From NCBI GenBank assembly GCA_964396895.1, contig CAYNGJ010000001.1:248001-312000 (forward strand): a stretch of DNA of 64,000 nucleotides, read 5' to 3'. The translations under genes and the position numbers were made by a program. The notes under the pieces are model-generated. The model saw only the letters and a list, made by a program, of their open reading frames with translations. It was not told the DNA's origin and did no database searches. The stretch comes from UBA2334 sp964396895 (GTDB taxonomy: Bacteria; Pseudomonadota; Gammaproteobacteria; Burkholderiales; Burkholderiaceae_C). Positions 1 through 8,073 of this stretch are shown in pieces; position 1 is the stretch's first letter; each line of letters starts with the position of its first letter.

Positions 1-275
1 CCCACGCCCCAGCCGTTGTGGATGACGGCATCACCCACTTTCCAGTCGGGGTGGCTGCTGCTGATCACGTTGCCCGAGAAATCAATGCCCGGCACCATGG
101 GAAAGCGACGCACCACGGGGGACTTGCCGGTGATGGCCAGGCCGTCTTTGTAGTTGAGGGTGGAGTACTCGACGGCGACGGTCACGTCGCCTTCAGACAG
201 CACGGCGGGGTCCACTTGCGTCAGCTTGGCCTGGTAGCCGTTGTCGTCTTTGGTGATGAGGATGCCTGGGAACAT
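1..275 (-). CDS. acuI: AcuI-like acrylyl-CoA reductase / quinone oxidoreductase (YhdH family), N-terminal part
   Basis: The gene runs off the left edge; only the first 91 residues are present. They form the GroES-like start of a medium-chain reductase: a beta-rich N-terminus, then STLNYKDGLAITGKSPVVR and a VPGIDFSG motif, the usual pattern of the YhdH/AcuI branch. These cytosolic NADPH enzymes reduce acryloyl-CoA to propionyl-CoA, or act as quinone reductases. The ATG is preceded by a good AAGGAG-type site. It lies 86 bases after a TetR gene on the same strand, the arrangement known for acuR-acuI. The cofactor-binding half is outside the window, so the exact substrate is inferred. Confidence 0.85.
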   Translation of the reverse strand, partial: MFPGILITKDDNGYQAKLTQVDPAVLSEGDVTVAVEYSTLNYKDGLAITGKSPVVRRFPMVPGIDFSGNVISSSHPDWKVGDAVIHNGWGV

Positions 276-361
276 GGGTGTCTCCTTGTGAGGTGAATGG
301 GTGAATGAAAGCGTGAGCTGCTGGGTGCGTGGCTGAGTGATTGTGCTTGCCAGTGCGTGGG

Positions 362-1018
362 TCAGGGGCGGGGCAACCCCGCCAGGTAGTGGGCAAAAAA
401 GCAGGTCATGGGTTCGGTGGATCGGCACAGGCGGGCGCGAAGAATGGCACCTTCCCAACCGATCCAGAAGGTATGGGCCAAGGGGTGAAGGGCGGCCGAA
501 GGGCTGAGCTCGCCAGCGTGCACCGCCTCGCCCAGGCACTGGGCCAGCAGGTCTTCCCAGCGGGTAAAGATGGCTTCGAGCTGCTGGCGCTGGGCTTCGC
601 TCAGCTGGTTGACTTCTTGCCCCAGGTTGCCCACCAGGCAGCCACGCTGAAACCCGTACCGCGACATGCCCGCACAGGCATCGTCCACAAAGGCCTGCAG
701 GCGCTGCAAAGGGGGCAGGGTGAGGTCGTCAAAATGCCGCTGCAGCTTGCGCTCGAAGTACACACCGTAGGCGGTGATGGCCTCGGTCACCCAGGCTTCT
801 TTGGTGCCAAAGTGGTGGTAGAACGAGCCTTTGGGCAAGCCGGTGGCGCTGAGTACGTCGTCCAGCGGCGTGGCGCTGATGCCGCGCTCGGTCAGGAGTA
901 CCACACCGGCGCGGACCAATTGCTCGCGCACTTGCGCGGGCGTGAGGCCACTGCGTGCGGGGCGGCCCCGGGGTCTGCTGGCGGGTGGTGAGGTCAAAGC
1001 TGGGGCGGTCGAGTCCAT
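362..1018 (-). CDS. acuR: TetR/AcrR family repressor, AcuR-like
   Basis: A 218-residue regulator with a basic, Pro-rich N-terminal arm (to about 24) and a TetR helix-turn-helix at about 45-73 (TPLDDVLSATGLPKGSFYHHF). The ligand domain includes RGCLVGNLGQEV, a stretch typical of the AcuR/NemR-like branch. It is transcribed towards the acuI-like gene and probably forms an operon with it, so control of an electrophile or acrylate response is inferred. AcuR itself is known to repress acuI in Rhodobacter. A carboxymuconolactone decarboxylase-like gene is divergent. The TetR assignment is firm; the AcuR name rests on sequence style and neighbourhood. Confidence 0.75.
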   Translation of the reverse strand: MDSTAPALTSPPASRPRGRPARSGLTPAQVREQLVRAGVVLLTERGISATPLDDVLSATGLPKGSFYHHFGTKEAWVTEAITAYGVYFERKLQRHFDDLTLPPLQRLQAFVDDACAGMSRYGFQRGCLVGNLGQEVNQLSEAQRQQLEAIFTRWEDLLAQCLGEAVHAGELSPSAALHPLAHTFWIGWEGAILRARLCRSTEPMTCFFAHYLAGLPRP

Positions 1019-1037
1019 GGCTTTTATATTAAACCAT

Positions 1038-1061
1038 TTGGCTATAAATAGCTATAAGTGG
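1038..1061. promoter_or_regulatory. Candidate TetR operator in the divergent gap
   Basis: The 98-base gap between the TetR gene and the decarboxylase-like gene is AT-rich. It contains two GCTATAA direct repeats exactly 10 bases apart (1041 and 1051) and a perfect ATAGCTAT palindrome (1048-1055). This is the natural place for an autoregulatory operator. It could instead be a worn copy of the dispersed ATAGCT repeat seen elsewhere in the window. Confidence 0.3.
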
Positions 1062-1116
1062 CTGTTTATCATGCGGTGTCAGCGTTTTGATTGATTTTTT
1101 TTGAAAGTGAGCCACC

Positions 1117-1557
1117 ATGAGCAATTCTTCAGCACCCGACATGCGCGACGCGCAGTTTGACGCGGGCTTGGTCACCCGCACCCAGGTCATGGGCGAGGCC
1201 TTTGTGAACAAGGCATTTGCCGGGGCCGATGACTTCAGCCTGGTGATGCAGGAGTTCATCACCCGCAACGCCTGGGGCAACACCTGGCAGCGCGGTGGCC
1301 TGGACCTGAAAACCCGCAGCCTGGTCACGGTGTCCATGCTGCTGGCGCTGGGCCGGGCGCACGAGCTGCGCGGCCATGTGCGCGGCGCGCTGAACAACGG
1401 GGCCACACCCGAGGAGTTGCGCGAGGTGTTTTTGCACGCCACGGTGTACTGCGGCTTTCCGCTGGCCATTGATGGCTTTCGCACAGCGTGCGAGGTCATT
1501 GCCGAGTGGCAAGCGGCGCAGGTGGCGCAAGGCTGCGAGGCAGCGGGACAGGGCTGA
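1117..1557 (+). CDS. Carboxymuconolactone decarboxylase family protein
   Basis: The 146-residue protein is a single CMD domain. The segment HELRGHVRGALNNGATPEEL followed by HATVYCGFP matches gamma-carboxymuconolactone decarboxylase (PcaC) and lacks the CxxC of AhpD peroxidases. PcaC decarboxylates 4-carboxymuconolactone in the protocatechuate branch of the beta-ketoadipate pathway. No other pca genes are adjacent, but scoAB (CoA transfer to 3-oxoacids) starts 0.7 kb downstream, which fits aromatic or oxoacid catabolism. It is divergent from the TetR gene and may be its target. Its precise substrate cannot be read from the sequence. Confidence 0.85.
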   Translation: MSNSSAPDMRDAQFDAGLVTRTQVMGEAFVNKAFAGADDFSLVMQEFITRNAWGNTWQRGGLDLKTRSLVTVSMLLALGRAHELRGHVRGALNNGATPEELREVFLHATVYCGFPLAIDGFRTACEVIAEWQAAQVAQGCEAAGQG

Positions 1558-1617
1558 GAGGCCACTGGCTCACCCACGCAGGCGTCCCAGCCGGTGCGGC
1601 GGGTTGAACCCTGGCGG

Positions 1618-2172
1618 TCAGCCGCCCATCAACCGGTGCACCAGGTCGGCGGTGCTGCTGGCTTGGTATTTGCGAATCAGCCGGGCGCGGTAAATTTCCA
1701 CCGTGCGCGGGCTGATGCCCAAGGCCTTGCCCATTTCTTTGGCGGTCAGGCCGCGCAGGACCAGGGCGGCCACCTCGCGCTCGCGCCCGGTCAGCTCAGC
1801 CTGCACCGGTCGGCTGGCGCTGAGGTCCTCGAAGGTCCAGATGCCGGCTTCGTGCGGGTCACCGCGGTTCAGCGCCCGTCCGGTCACGTGGCACCAGAAG
1901 GCCTCGCCCTTGAAGCGCCCGCCCACCCGCTGCATTACCCGGTCATCGGCGTAGTGGCCGCGGGCGTTCAGGATGGGGGCGATGCGGGCCCCCGTGCGTT
2001 CGTACTCGTCGGCACTGGGGTAGAGCACCTGAAAGGACTGGCCCACCAGTTCGTCGCGGCTGGCGCCGAACATCTCGCACACGGCCTGGTTGCAGTCCAC
2101 CATGGCGCGGTGGCGTGACAGCACCAGCCCCACGGGCGCGCGCTCGAAGGCCAGGCGGTAGTCGATGTCCAT
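1618..2172 (-). CDS. PAS-LuxR family transcriptional regulator
   Basis: A 184-residue regulator with an N-terminal PAS domain (about 8-120; starts DYRLAFERAPVGLVL) and a C-terminal LuxR/NarL helix-turn-helix (about 128-182; LTGREREVAALVLRGLTAKE, then ISPRTVEIYRARL). There is no receiver domain, so the signal probably enters through the PAS pocket. It is divergent from scoAB and a TACGTA dyad lies between them, so control of scoAB and of its own gene is a reasonable inference. The PAS ligand is unknown. Confidence 0.85.
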   Translation of the reverse strand: MDIDYRLAFERAPVGLVLSRHRAMVDCNQAVCEMFGASRDELVGQSFQVLYPSADEYERTGARIAPILNARGHYADDRVMQRVGGRFKGEAFWCHVTGRALNRGDPHEAGIWTFEDLSASRPVQAELTGREREVAALVLRGLTAKEMGKALGISPRTVEIYRARLIRKYQASSTADLVHRLMGG

Positions 2173-2209
2173 GAGGCCTCCGGGGCAGGGGTTGTTCTTT
2201 ACGGAATAT

Positions 2210-2227
2210 TACGTATGCCAATACGTA
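2210..2227. promoter_or_regulatory. Inverted repeat TACGTAT-4-ATACGTA, likely LuxR-type operator
   Basis: A perfect dyad of two 7-base arms, TACGTAT and ATACGTA, separated by GCCA, sits between the divergent PAS-LuxR gene and scoA. NarL/FixJ-type regulators often bind TACGTA-like dyads. The site lies 38 bases upstream of the PAS-LuxR start and 47 upstream of scoA, so it could serve both. Confidence 0.55.
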
Positions 2228-2274
2228 GTATCGTCTTGGTTTTGGCCCCTGGCCGTTTTTCAAGGAGTGTGCTT

Positions 2275-2982
2275 GTGAACAAGGTGTATCCCGATGCGGC
2301 GTCGGCGCTGCAAGGTGTGGTGCAGGACGGCCAGCTGATGGCCGTGGGCGGTTTTGGCCTGTGCGGCATCCCCGAGGCGCTGATCGACGCGCTGCGCGAC
2401 AGCGGTGTGAAAGACCTGACCGTCATTTCCAACAACGCAGGTGTCGATGGCTTTGGCCTGGGCAAACTGCTGGAAACCCGCCAGATCAAAAAAATGATTT
2501 CTTCCTACGTGGGCGAGAACAAAGAGTTCGAGCGCCAGTACCTGGCCGGTGAGCTGGAGCTGGAGTTCACGCCCCAAGGCACGCTGGCCGAGAAGCTGCG
2601 GGCCGGTGGCGCGGGCATTCCGGCGTTCTTCACCAAGACGGGCGTGGGCACGCTGGTGGCCGAGGGCAAAGAGCTGCGCGAATTCGACGGCGAAACCTAC
2701 GTCATGGAGCGCGCGCTGGTGCCCGAGGTGGCGCTGGTCAAGGCGCACCGCGCCGACAAGTCGGGCAACCTGCAGTTCCGCCTGACGGCGCGCAACTTCA
2801 ACCCCGCCGCCGCCATGGCGGGCAAGGTGTGCATTGTGGAGGTGGAAGAGATCGTGGAAACCGGCGACATCGTGCCCGACCAGGTGCACCTGCCCGGCAT
2901 TTACGTGCACCGCATCGTGCTCAACGCCACCCCCGAAAAGCGCATCGAAAAGCGCACCATCACCGAAAAAGCAGGAGTCTGA
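2275..2982 (+). CDS. scoA: Succinyl-CoA:3-oxoacid CoA-transferase subunit A
   Basis: Alpha subunit (235 residues) of a class I CoA-transferase that moves CoA from succinyl-CoA to acetoacetate or other 3-oxoacids. The glycine-rich VGGFGLCGIPEALIDAL near residue 22 is diagnostic. I place the start at GTG 2275, giving VNKVYPDAASAL, because an AAGGAG site ends 7 bases before it. An upstream in-frame ATG at 2215 lies in the operator region and lacks such a site. The scoB ATG follows two bases after the stop, so the subunits are made together. The divergent PAS-LuxR gene is the likely regulator. Confidence 0.95.
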   Translation: MNKVYPDAASALQGVVQDGQLMAVGGFGLCGIPEALIDALRDSGVKDLTVISNNAGVDGFGLGKLLETRQIKKMISSYVGENKEFERQYLAGELELEFTPQGTLAEKLRAGGAGIPAFFTKTGVGTLVAEGKELREFDGETYVMERALVPEVALVKAHRADKSGNLQFRLTARNFNPAAAMAGKVCIVEVEEIVETGDIVPDQVHLPGIYVHRIVLNATPEKRIEKRTITEKAGV

Positions 2983-2984
2983 AC

Positions 2985-3623
2985 ATGAGCTGGAGTCAAG
3001 ACCAAATGGCCGCGCGTGCGGCGCAGGAGCTGGAAGACGGCTTTTACGTGAACTTGGGGATTGGCATTCCCACGCTGGTGGCCAACTTTGTGCCATCGGA
3101 CAAAGAGGTGTGGCTGCAAAGCGAGAACGGCATGCTGGGTATTGGCCCCTTCCCCACGGAAGATGAGGTGGATGCCGACCTCATCAACGCCGGCAAGCAG
3201 ACCGTGACCACACTCAGGGGCAGCAGCATTTTTGGCAGCCACGACAGCTTTGCCATGATCCGTGGCGGCAAAATCAACCTGTCCATCCTCGGGGCCATGC
3301 AAGTCAATGGCCGGGGCGACCTGGCCAACTGGATGATTCCGGGCAAGATGGTCAAGGGCATGGGCGGCGCCATGGACTTGGTGGCGGGCGTCAAGCGCGT
3401 CATCGTGCTCATGGAACACGTGGCCAAAAAGAAGGACGGCACCACCGACCTGAAAATCCTGCCCGAGTGCACGCTGCCGCTGACGGGCAAGGGCGTGGTC
3501 AACCGCATCATCACCGACCTGGGGGTGATGGACGTGACCCCCGAAGGCCTGAAACTGGTGGAACTGGCGCCGGGCGTCAGCCGTGAAGAAATTCAGTCAA
3601 AAACAGGTGTGCCGCTGATCTGA
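2985..3623 (+). CDS. scoB: Succinyl-CoA:3-oxoacid CoA-transferase subunit B
   Basis: Beta subunit (212 residues) carrying the catalytic glutamate that forms the enzyme-CoA thioester. The SENG motif is at about 46-49 (LQSENGMLGIGP), so Glu47 is the expected nucleophile. The C-terminal stretch with VMDVTPEGLKLVELAPGVS is also typical. The ATG starts right after scoA with GCAGGAGT as ribosome binding site inside the end of scoA. A strong terminator follows the stop codon, so scoAB is a two-gene unit. Length is normal. Confidence 0.95.
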   Translation: MSWSQDQMAARAAQELEDGFYVNLGIGIPTLVANFVPSDKEVWLQSENGMLGIGPFPTEDEVDADLINAGKQTVTTLRGSSIFGSHDSFAMIRGGKINLSILGAMQVNGRGDLANWMIPGKMVKGMGGAMDLVAGVKRVIVLMEHVAKKKDGTTDLKILPECTLPLTGKGVVNRIITDLGVMDVTPEGLKLVELAPGVSREEIQSKTGVPLI

Positions 3624-3643
3624 CCGGGATCACCCCTACCTTT

Positions 3644-3673
3644 AAAAACCGCCCACAGGGGCGGTTTTTTGTT
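3644..3673 (+). terminator. Rho-independent terminator after scoAB
   Basis: Hairpin with stem CCGCCC/GGGCGG and loop ACAG, flanked by A5 on the left and T6 on the right. The A/T flanks extend the stem, so it may work in both directions. It lies 21 bases after the scoB stop. The rest of the gap to hipB (about 3675-3860) has no gene I can support. Confidence 0.85.
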
Positions 3674-3868
3674 TCTGGCCTTGCCGCGTTGCCTGCACGG
3701 TACACCTCACCCATTTGGTGGATGCCGCTACCAAACGCATGCCAAGAGAATCGCGCCCGATTGGAGTTGGGGCACCCCACGTCACCGTTTTGCCTGAGCA
3801 GGCGGTTCAAATACAAATTGACCGCACCTACCGCTACTTGGTGTTTAGAATAAATACCGCTAAAATAC

Positions 3869-3892
3869 TTTTACTGAAATAATCGGTAAAAA
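3869..3892 (+). promoter_or_regulatory. Candidate HipB operator at the hipB start
   Basis: An AT-rich segment directly before hipB holds the inverted repeat TTTTAC / GTAAAA with 11 bases between the arms, ending two bases before the ATG. Upstream, TAAAATACTTTTAC resembles a half site again. HipB-type antitoxins autoregulate by binding inverted repeats over their promoter, and the position here would also cover the ribosome binding region. Confidence 0.5.
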
Positions 3893-3894
3893 GC

Positions 3895-4161
3895 ATGCGC
3901 TATCGAACACAACCTCTCGTCATGGCATCTCAGTTGGGTGTCGTCTTGCAAGGTGCGCGCAAAAGTCTCAAGCTCACGCAGGCCCAGCTCGGCCACCGCC
4001 TCGGGCTGAGTCAGCGGCGCGTGTCTGAGCTTGAGCGCGCACCCGGGACATTGAGCGTTGACCAGCTCATGGCCCTGTGTGCCCAGTTGGGCCTGCAGCT
4101 GACCGTGCAGCCGCGCGATCAAGCGCCACCGAATCCCGACGCCCAAGCGGCGGAGTGGTAA
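3895..4161 (+). CDS. hipB: HipB-like antitoxin, Xre helix-turn-helix protein
   Basis: A small protein (88 residues) with a Cro/C1-type helix-turn-helix at about 16-70 (LGVVLQGARKSLKLTQAQLG, then LSQRRVSELERAPGTLSVDQL). The C-terminal tail is short and ends EW; in E. coli HipB a C-terminal Trp is the degradation signal and the toxin contact. It precedes the HipA kinase with three bases between stop and start, the standard toxin-antitoxin layout. It should neutralise HipA and repress the operon. Confidence 0.9.
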   Translation: MRYRTQPLVMASQLGVVLQGARKSLKLTQAQLGHRLGLSQRRVSELERAPGTLSVDQLMALCAQLGLQLTVQPRDQAPPNPDAQAAEW

Positions 4162-4164
4162 GCC

Positions 4165-5511
4165 GTGGCCCGTCGATCCAAGTCCCAGCCGCTGGCTGTC
4201 TGGACCAATGGGGCGTTGGTGGGGCACTGGACACCGGCCACCAGGCACCCCATGGCGCTGCGCTACGAAGATACCTGGCTGGCCTCGCCTGCGGCCAGGC
4301 CGCTGTCCTTGTCGCTGCCGCTTCCGCTGGTTGGCAACGAGCCCCTGCGGGGGAAGCGCGTTGAACACTTCTTTGACAACTTGCTGCCTGACAGCGGGGC
4401 CATCCGCAAGCGCCTGGCGCAGCGCCATGCCTCTGGCTCGGAGGACACGTTTGAGCTGTTGGCGGCCATTGGTCGCGATTGCGTCGGGGCCGTGCAGCTC
4501 TTGCCTGTGGATGAGCAGCCGACCGGTTTCGACCGCACGGAAGGTGAAGCCCTGAGCGATGAAGACGTGGCAGCCCTGCTGCGTGGCGCGGTCTCGAATG
4601 GCCAGTTCGCCCACCCGGACAAAGACAGGGATTTTCGAATCTCGATTGCAGGTGCCCAGGAAAAGACGGCCTTGCTGCGCCACGGCGACCAGTGGCTGAG
4701 GCCGCTGGGTGCGACACCCACCACGCACATCATCAAGCTCCCCATGGGCCTTGTGGGCAACCTGCAGGCGGACATGCGCACTTCCATCCACAACGAGTGG
4801 CTGTGCCTGAAGTTCATGGCGGCGCTGGGTTTCGATGTGGCGAAAGCCGAGGTTGTGACCTTCGCCGACCACGCGCCGGTGTTGGTGGTGGAGCGCTTTG
4901 ACCGCAAGTGGCACACCTCGGGCGCGTGGGTGCTTCGCTTGCCGCAAGAAGACTTTTGCCAGGCGCTGGGTGTGGGCCCTGGCCAAAAATACGAAGCCGA
5001 TGGTGGCCCGGGCGTTGAGCGCCTGGCTCAGGTGCTCAGCGGTGCCCAAAACCCGCGTGCCGACCTGCGCACGCTGCTGGCCAGTCAGGTGGCTTTCTGG
5101 CTGCTGGCCGCCACGGACGGACACGCGAAAAATTTCAGTATCCGCTTGCAGGCTGGCGGCACCTACGCCCTGACCCCTCTGTACGACGTGCTTTCTGCTT
5201 GGCCCATCATCGGCAATGGACGCCACCAACTCGCATGGCGCAACGCCAAACTTGCCATGGCGGTCAGCGGCAAGAACCGGCACTTTGCGCTGACCACCGT
5301 CATGCGGCGTCACTTCAATGCCACGGCTGCCAAGTGCGGCTGGGGTGAGAGTGCAGAAGACATCATCAGCGACCTGCTTGGCAGGGTGGAGCAGGCCATT
5401 GCTGCCGTGACCCGGCAGATGCCCGGCGACTTCCCCCAAGACGTGGCCGAGTCCATTTTCAAGGGCGTTCGCCACCAAGCCCAACGGCTCCAAGATCAGC
5501 CCAGCACCTAA
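4165..5511 (+). CDS. hipA: HipA-type serine/threonine kinase toxin
   Basis: A full-length HipA (448 residues). The couple_hipA N-terminal domain covers about 10-115. The ATP-binding loop SIAGAQEKTAL is at 160-170, where Ser160 corresponds to the autophosphorylated Ser150 of E. coli HipA. The catalytic ATDGHAKN is at 316-323 (Asp318) and the metal-binding LYDV has Asp341. All key residues are present, so it looks active. E. coli HipA phosphorylates glutamyl-tRNA synthetase and causes tolerance; the target here is assumed, not shown. The start is GTG 4165, three bases after hipB. The pair sits between house-keeping genes without mobile-element remnants. Confidence 0.93.
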   Translation: MARRSKSQPLAVWTNGALVGHWTPATRHPMALRYEDTWLASPAARPLSLSLPLPLVGNEPLRGKRVEHFFDNLLPDSGAIRKRLAQRHASGSEDTFELLAAIGRDCVGAVQLLPVDEQPTGFDRTEGEALSDEDVAALLRGAVSNGQFAHPDKDRDFRISIAGAQEKTALLRHGDQWLRPLGATPTTHIIKLPMGLVGNLQADMRTSIHNEWLCLKFMAALGFDVAKAEVVTFADHAPVLVVERFDRKWHTSGAWVLRLPQEDFCQALGVGPGQKYEADGGPGVERLAQVLSGAQNPRADLRTLLASQVAFWLLAATDGHAKNFSIRLQAGGTYALTPLYDVLSAWPIIGNGRHQLAWRNAKLAMAVSGKNRHFALTTVMRRHFNATAAKCGWGESAEDIISDLLGRVEQAIAAVTRQMPGDFPQDVAESIFKGVRHQAQRLQDQPST

Positions 5512-5750
5512 CGTGGCGTGGATCATGGACACCACTCCTTGAATTCATCAACATCAGCACAGGTGGTTTGACCGTTGCCCAAAACGGGGACAGGACCTGA
5601 ACAAGCCGCTGATGCCGGTGCGAACCATGCGACAGGCTGTGCCGTATGGTGGCGATGAGGAAAGAAAGGTGGCTGTTTGGCAACTGGCAGGTTGCGGCGC
5701 ACTAAGATCGCGCGTTCACAGGGCATTGGTCGCCCTGGAGGTAGCTATTC

Positions 5751-6311
5751 ATGGAAGCTTTTTTCTTGTCCACTGGCATTGTGGCCTTGGCCGAGATGGG
5801 CGATAAAACGCAGCTGCTGTCACTGGTGCTGGCTGCCCGCTTCAAAAAGCCCTGGCCCATCGTGGCGGGCATCTTGGTGGCCACGTTGGCCAACCATGGC
5901 CTGGCTGGGGCGTTGGGTGCCTGGATCACCCAGGTACTGGGGCCGGATGTGCTGCGCTGGGTGCTGGGGGTGTCTTTCATCGGCATGGGTCTGTGGATGC
6001 TGGTGCCCGACCAACTGGACGAAGGCGACGTCCCGGTCCATTCCCGCACCGGTATTTTCATGACCACCTTGGTGGTGTTCTTTCTGGCGGAGATGGGCGA
6101 CAAAACGCAGTTCGCCACCATTGCACTGGGGGCGCAGTACCCCACTGCTGTCTGGGCTGTGGTGGCTGGCACCACCGCGGGCATGATGCTGGCGAACGTG
6201 CCCGCTGTGCTGTTTGGCGAGGCGTTGACGCGCCGCGTGCCCATTCGCGTCGTCCACCGGGTGGCTGCAGCCTTGTTTGTCGTGATGGGTGTGCTGGTGC
6301 TGCTGCCCTGA
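5751..6311 (+). CDS. TMEM165/GDT1 (UPF0016) family cation transporter
   Basis: A 186-residue membrane protein with about six helices and two copies of the signature EMGDKT (residues 15-20 and 114-119), one per internal repeat. The family exports Mn2+ (and Ca2+) in exchange for protons; bacterial members such as MneA confer manganese tolerance. A GGAGG-like site ends nine bases before the ATG. The 239-base gap upstream holds no gene I can support, and I could not recognise a yybP-ykoY manganese riboswitch there. It stands alone as a single gene. Confidence 0.93.
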   Translation: MEAFFLSTGIVALAEMGDKTQLLSLVLAARFKKPWPIVAGILVATLANHGLAGALGAWITQVLGPDVLRWVLGVSFIGMGLWMLVPDQLDEGDVPVHSRTGIFMTTLVVFFLAEMGDKTQFATIALGAQYPTAVWAVVAGTTAGMMLANVPAVLFGEALTRRVPIRVVHRVAAALFVVMGVLVLLP

Positions 6312-6387
6312 CCCCTTCTCGCCCGTGTCTCATTCCCGCTGTGCTGCGGTGCAGCAGCGTGGCCGTTAAAATGGTTTTTTTACGCAT

Positions 6388-6581
6388 GCGGGCAGCCCAA
6401 CCTCAGTTGGCTTGGCCCGCACGGTGTCGCAGCGCCAGCACACGGCCATCGCCAGGGCTGGATCCACCGTGGTGACGCGGCATTCGTGGCCCCCTTGCAG
6501 GGGGTTGATCTTCTCTGGTGACGGTTGTCCGCTTGGCTGTGGCCGGGTGGTGGGGCCGTTGCCGCCTACACACACTGTTTC
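6388..6581 (+). ncRNA. Possible structured 5' leader upstream of sulP
   Basis: The gap before sulP contains several stems in a row. GCGGGC/GCCCGC encloses CCAAC/GTTGG (6388-6420). ACGGTG (6421-6426) pairs with CACCGT (6465-6470) around CCAGC/GCTGG. CCCCC/GGGGG with loop TTGCA is at 6490-6504. No known riboswitch class was recognised, and the sulP ATG lacks an obvious ribosome binding site, which would suit RNA-level control. This is a visual fold only; GC-rich DNA makes chance stems common. Confidence 0.3.
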
Positions 6582-8060
6582 ATGCTCGATGCTTTGCGCC
6601 AGGACTGGCTGTCCAATGTCCGAAACGATTTGCTCGCCGGTTTGGTGGTGGCCCTGGCCCTCATTCCCGAGGCCATTGCGTTTTCCATCATCGCTGGGGT
6701 GGACCCCCAGGTGGGCTTGTACGCCTCGTTCAGCATGGCGGCGGTCATTGCGTTTGCCGGGGGGCGGCCGGGCATGATTTCCGCGGCCACCGGGGCCATG
6801 GCGCTGGTCATGGTCATGCTGGTGAAAGAGCACGGTTTGCCCTATTTGCTGGCCGCCACGGTGTTGACCGGTGTGTTGCAGGTGCTGGCGGGTTGGTTGC
6901 GGCTGGGGGCGTTGATGCGCTTTGTGTCGCGTTCGGTCATCACGGGGTTTGTGAATGCGCTGGCCATCCTGATTTTCATGGCCCAGTTGCCCGAGCTGAC
7001 GAATGTGAGCTGGCACGTCTACGCCATGACGGCGGCGGGCCTGGGCATCATTTACCTGTTTCCTTACGTGACCAAAGCGGTGCCGTCGCCACTGGTGGCC
7101 ATTGTGGTGTTGACGGGGGTCAGCATGGCGCTGGGGTTGGACATCCGCACCGTGGGTGACATGGGCCAGTTGCCCGACAGCTTGCCCGTGTTTGCCTGGC
7201 TGGAGGTGCCACTGACGCTGGACACGCTGCGCATCATCTTTCCAGTGTCGGCCACCCTGGCTGTGGTGGGTTTGCTGGAATCCATGATGACAGCTTCCAT
7301 CGTTGACGAGCTGACCGACACCAACAGCGACAAAAACCGCGAATGTGTGGGCCAGGGCGTGGCCAATGTGGCCACTGGCTTTTTGGGCGGCATGGCGGGC
7401 TGCGCCATGATTGGCCAGAGCGTCATCAACGTGAAATCGGGCGGGCGTGGCCGCCTGTCCACCCTGGTGGCGGGCGTGTTTTTGCTGCTGATGGTGGTGT
7501 TTGCCGGAGACTGGGTGGCCCGCATTCCCATGGCGGCCCTGGTGGCGGTGATGGTGATGGTGTCCATTGGCACCTTCAACTGGGCCAGCATCCGCAACCT
7601 GCGCGAACACCCCAAAAGCTCCAGCGTGGTCATGCTGGCCACGGTGGCGGTGACGGTGGGCACCCACGACCTGGCGCAGGGCGTGCTGACGGGTGTGTTG
7701 CTGTCGGGGTTCTTTTTTGCCCACAAGGTGGGGCAGATTTTGCGGGTGACCTCGCGCACGCAAGACGAAGGCCGGGTGCGCCACTACCAGATCACGGGCC
7801 AGGTGTTTTTTGCCTCGGCCGAGCGCTTTGTGAATGCGTTTGACTACCGCGAGGTGATTGAGCAGGTGCGCATCGACGTGAGCCGTGCGCATTTCTGGGA
7901 CATCACCGCCGTGAGCGCGCTGGACAAAGTGGTGCTGAAATTCCGCCGCGAAGCCACCGAGGTGGAGGTGATTGGCCTGAACCAGGCCAGCGCCACGCTG
8001 GTGGACCGCTTTGCCGTGCACGACAAAGACGGCCCCACCGACCTGCTGATGGACCACTGA
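6582..8060 (+). CDS. SulP family anion transporter with STAS domain
   Basis: A SulP/SLC26 permease of 492 residues: a hydrophobic transporter domain (about 10-385) followed by a cytoplasmic STAS domain (about 400-485, with AHFWDITAVSALDKVVLKF). Family members carry sulfate, bicarbonate or dicarboxylates. The ATG at 6582 (MLDALRQDWLSNVRNDLLAG) matches the usual family start; a TTG 57 bases earlier would add a non-conserved extension. A universal stress protein gene follows 13 bases later, a common pairing. The substrate is not decided; bicarbonate (BicA-like) or sulfate are both possible. Confidence 0.93.
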   Translation: MLDALRQDWLSNVRNDLLAGLVVALALIPEAIAFSIIAGVDPQVGLYASFSMAAVIAFAGGRPGMISAATGAMALVMVMLVKEHGLPYLLAATVLTGVLQVLAGWLRLGALMRFVSRSVITGFVNALAILIFMAQLPELTNVSWHVYAMTAAGLGIIYLFPYVTKAVPSPLVAIVVLTGVSMALGLDIRTVGDMGQLPDSLPVFAWLEVPLTLDTLRIIFPVSATLAVVGLLESMMTASIVDELTDTNSDKNRECVGQGVANVATGFLGGMAGCAMIGQSVINVKSGGRGRLSTLVAGVFLLLMVVFAGDWVARIPMAALVAVMVMVSIGTFNWASIRNLREHPKSSSVVMLATVAVTVGTHDLAQGVLTGVLLSGFFFAHKVGQILRVTSRTQDEGRVRHYQITGQVFFASAERFVNAFDYREVIEQVRIDVSRAHFWDITAVSALDKVVLKFRREATEVEVIGLNQASATLVDRFAVHDKDGPTDLLMDH

Positions 8061-8073
8061 AGGGAGCCCCACC

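Noticed and set aside
3577..3816. 79-residue minus-strand frame over the scoB end and terminator
   Set aside because: It runs through the terminator and the antisense of scoB; no start signal or family match.
5512..5750. yybP-ykoY manganese riboswitch before the Gdt1-type transporter
   Set aside because: Expected because such genes often have it, but the conserved GGGGAGTA-type and CGTC elements could not be found.
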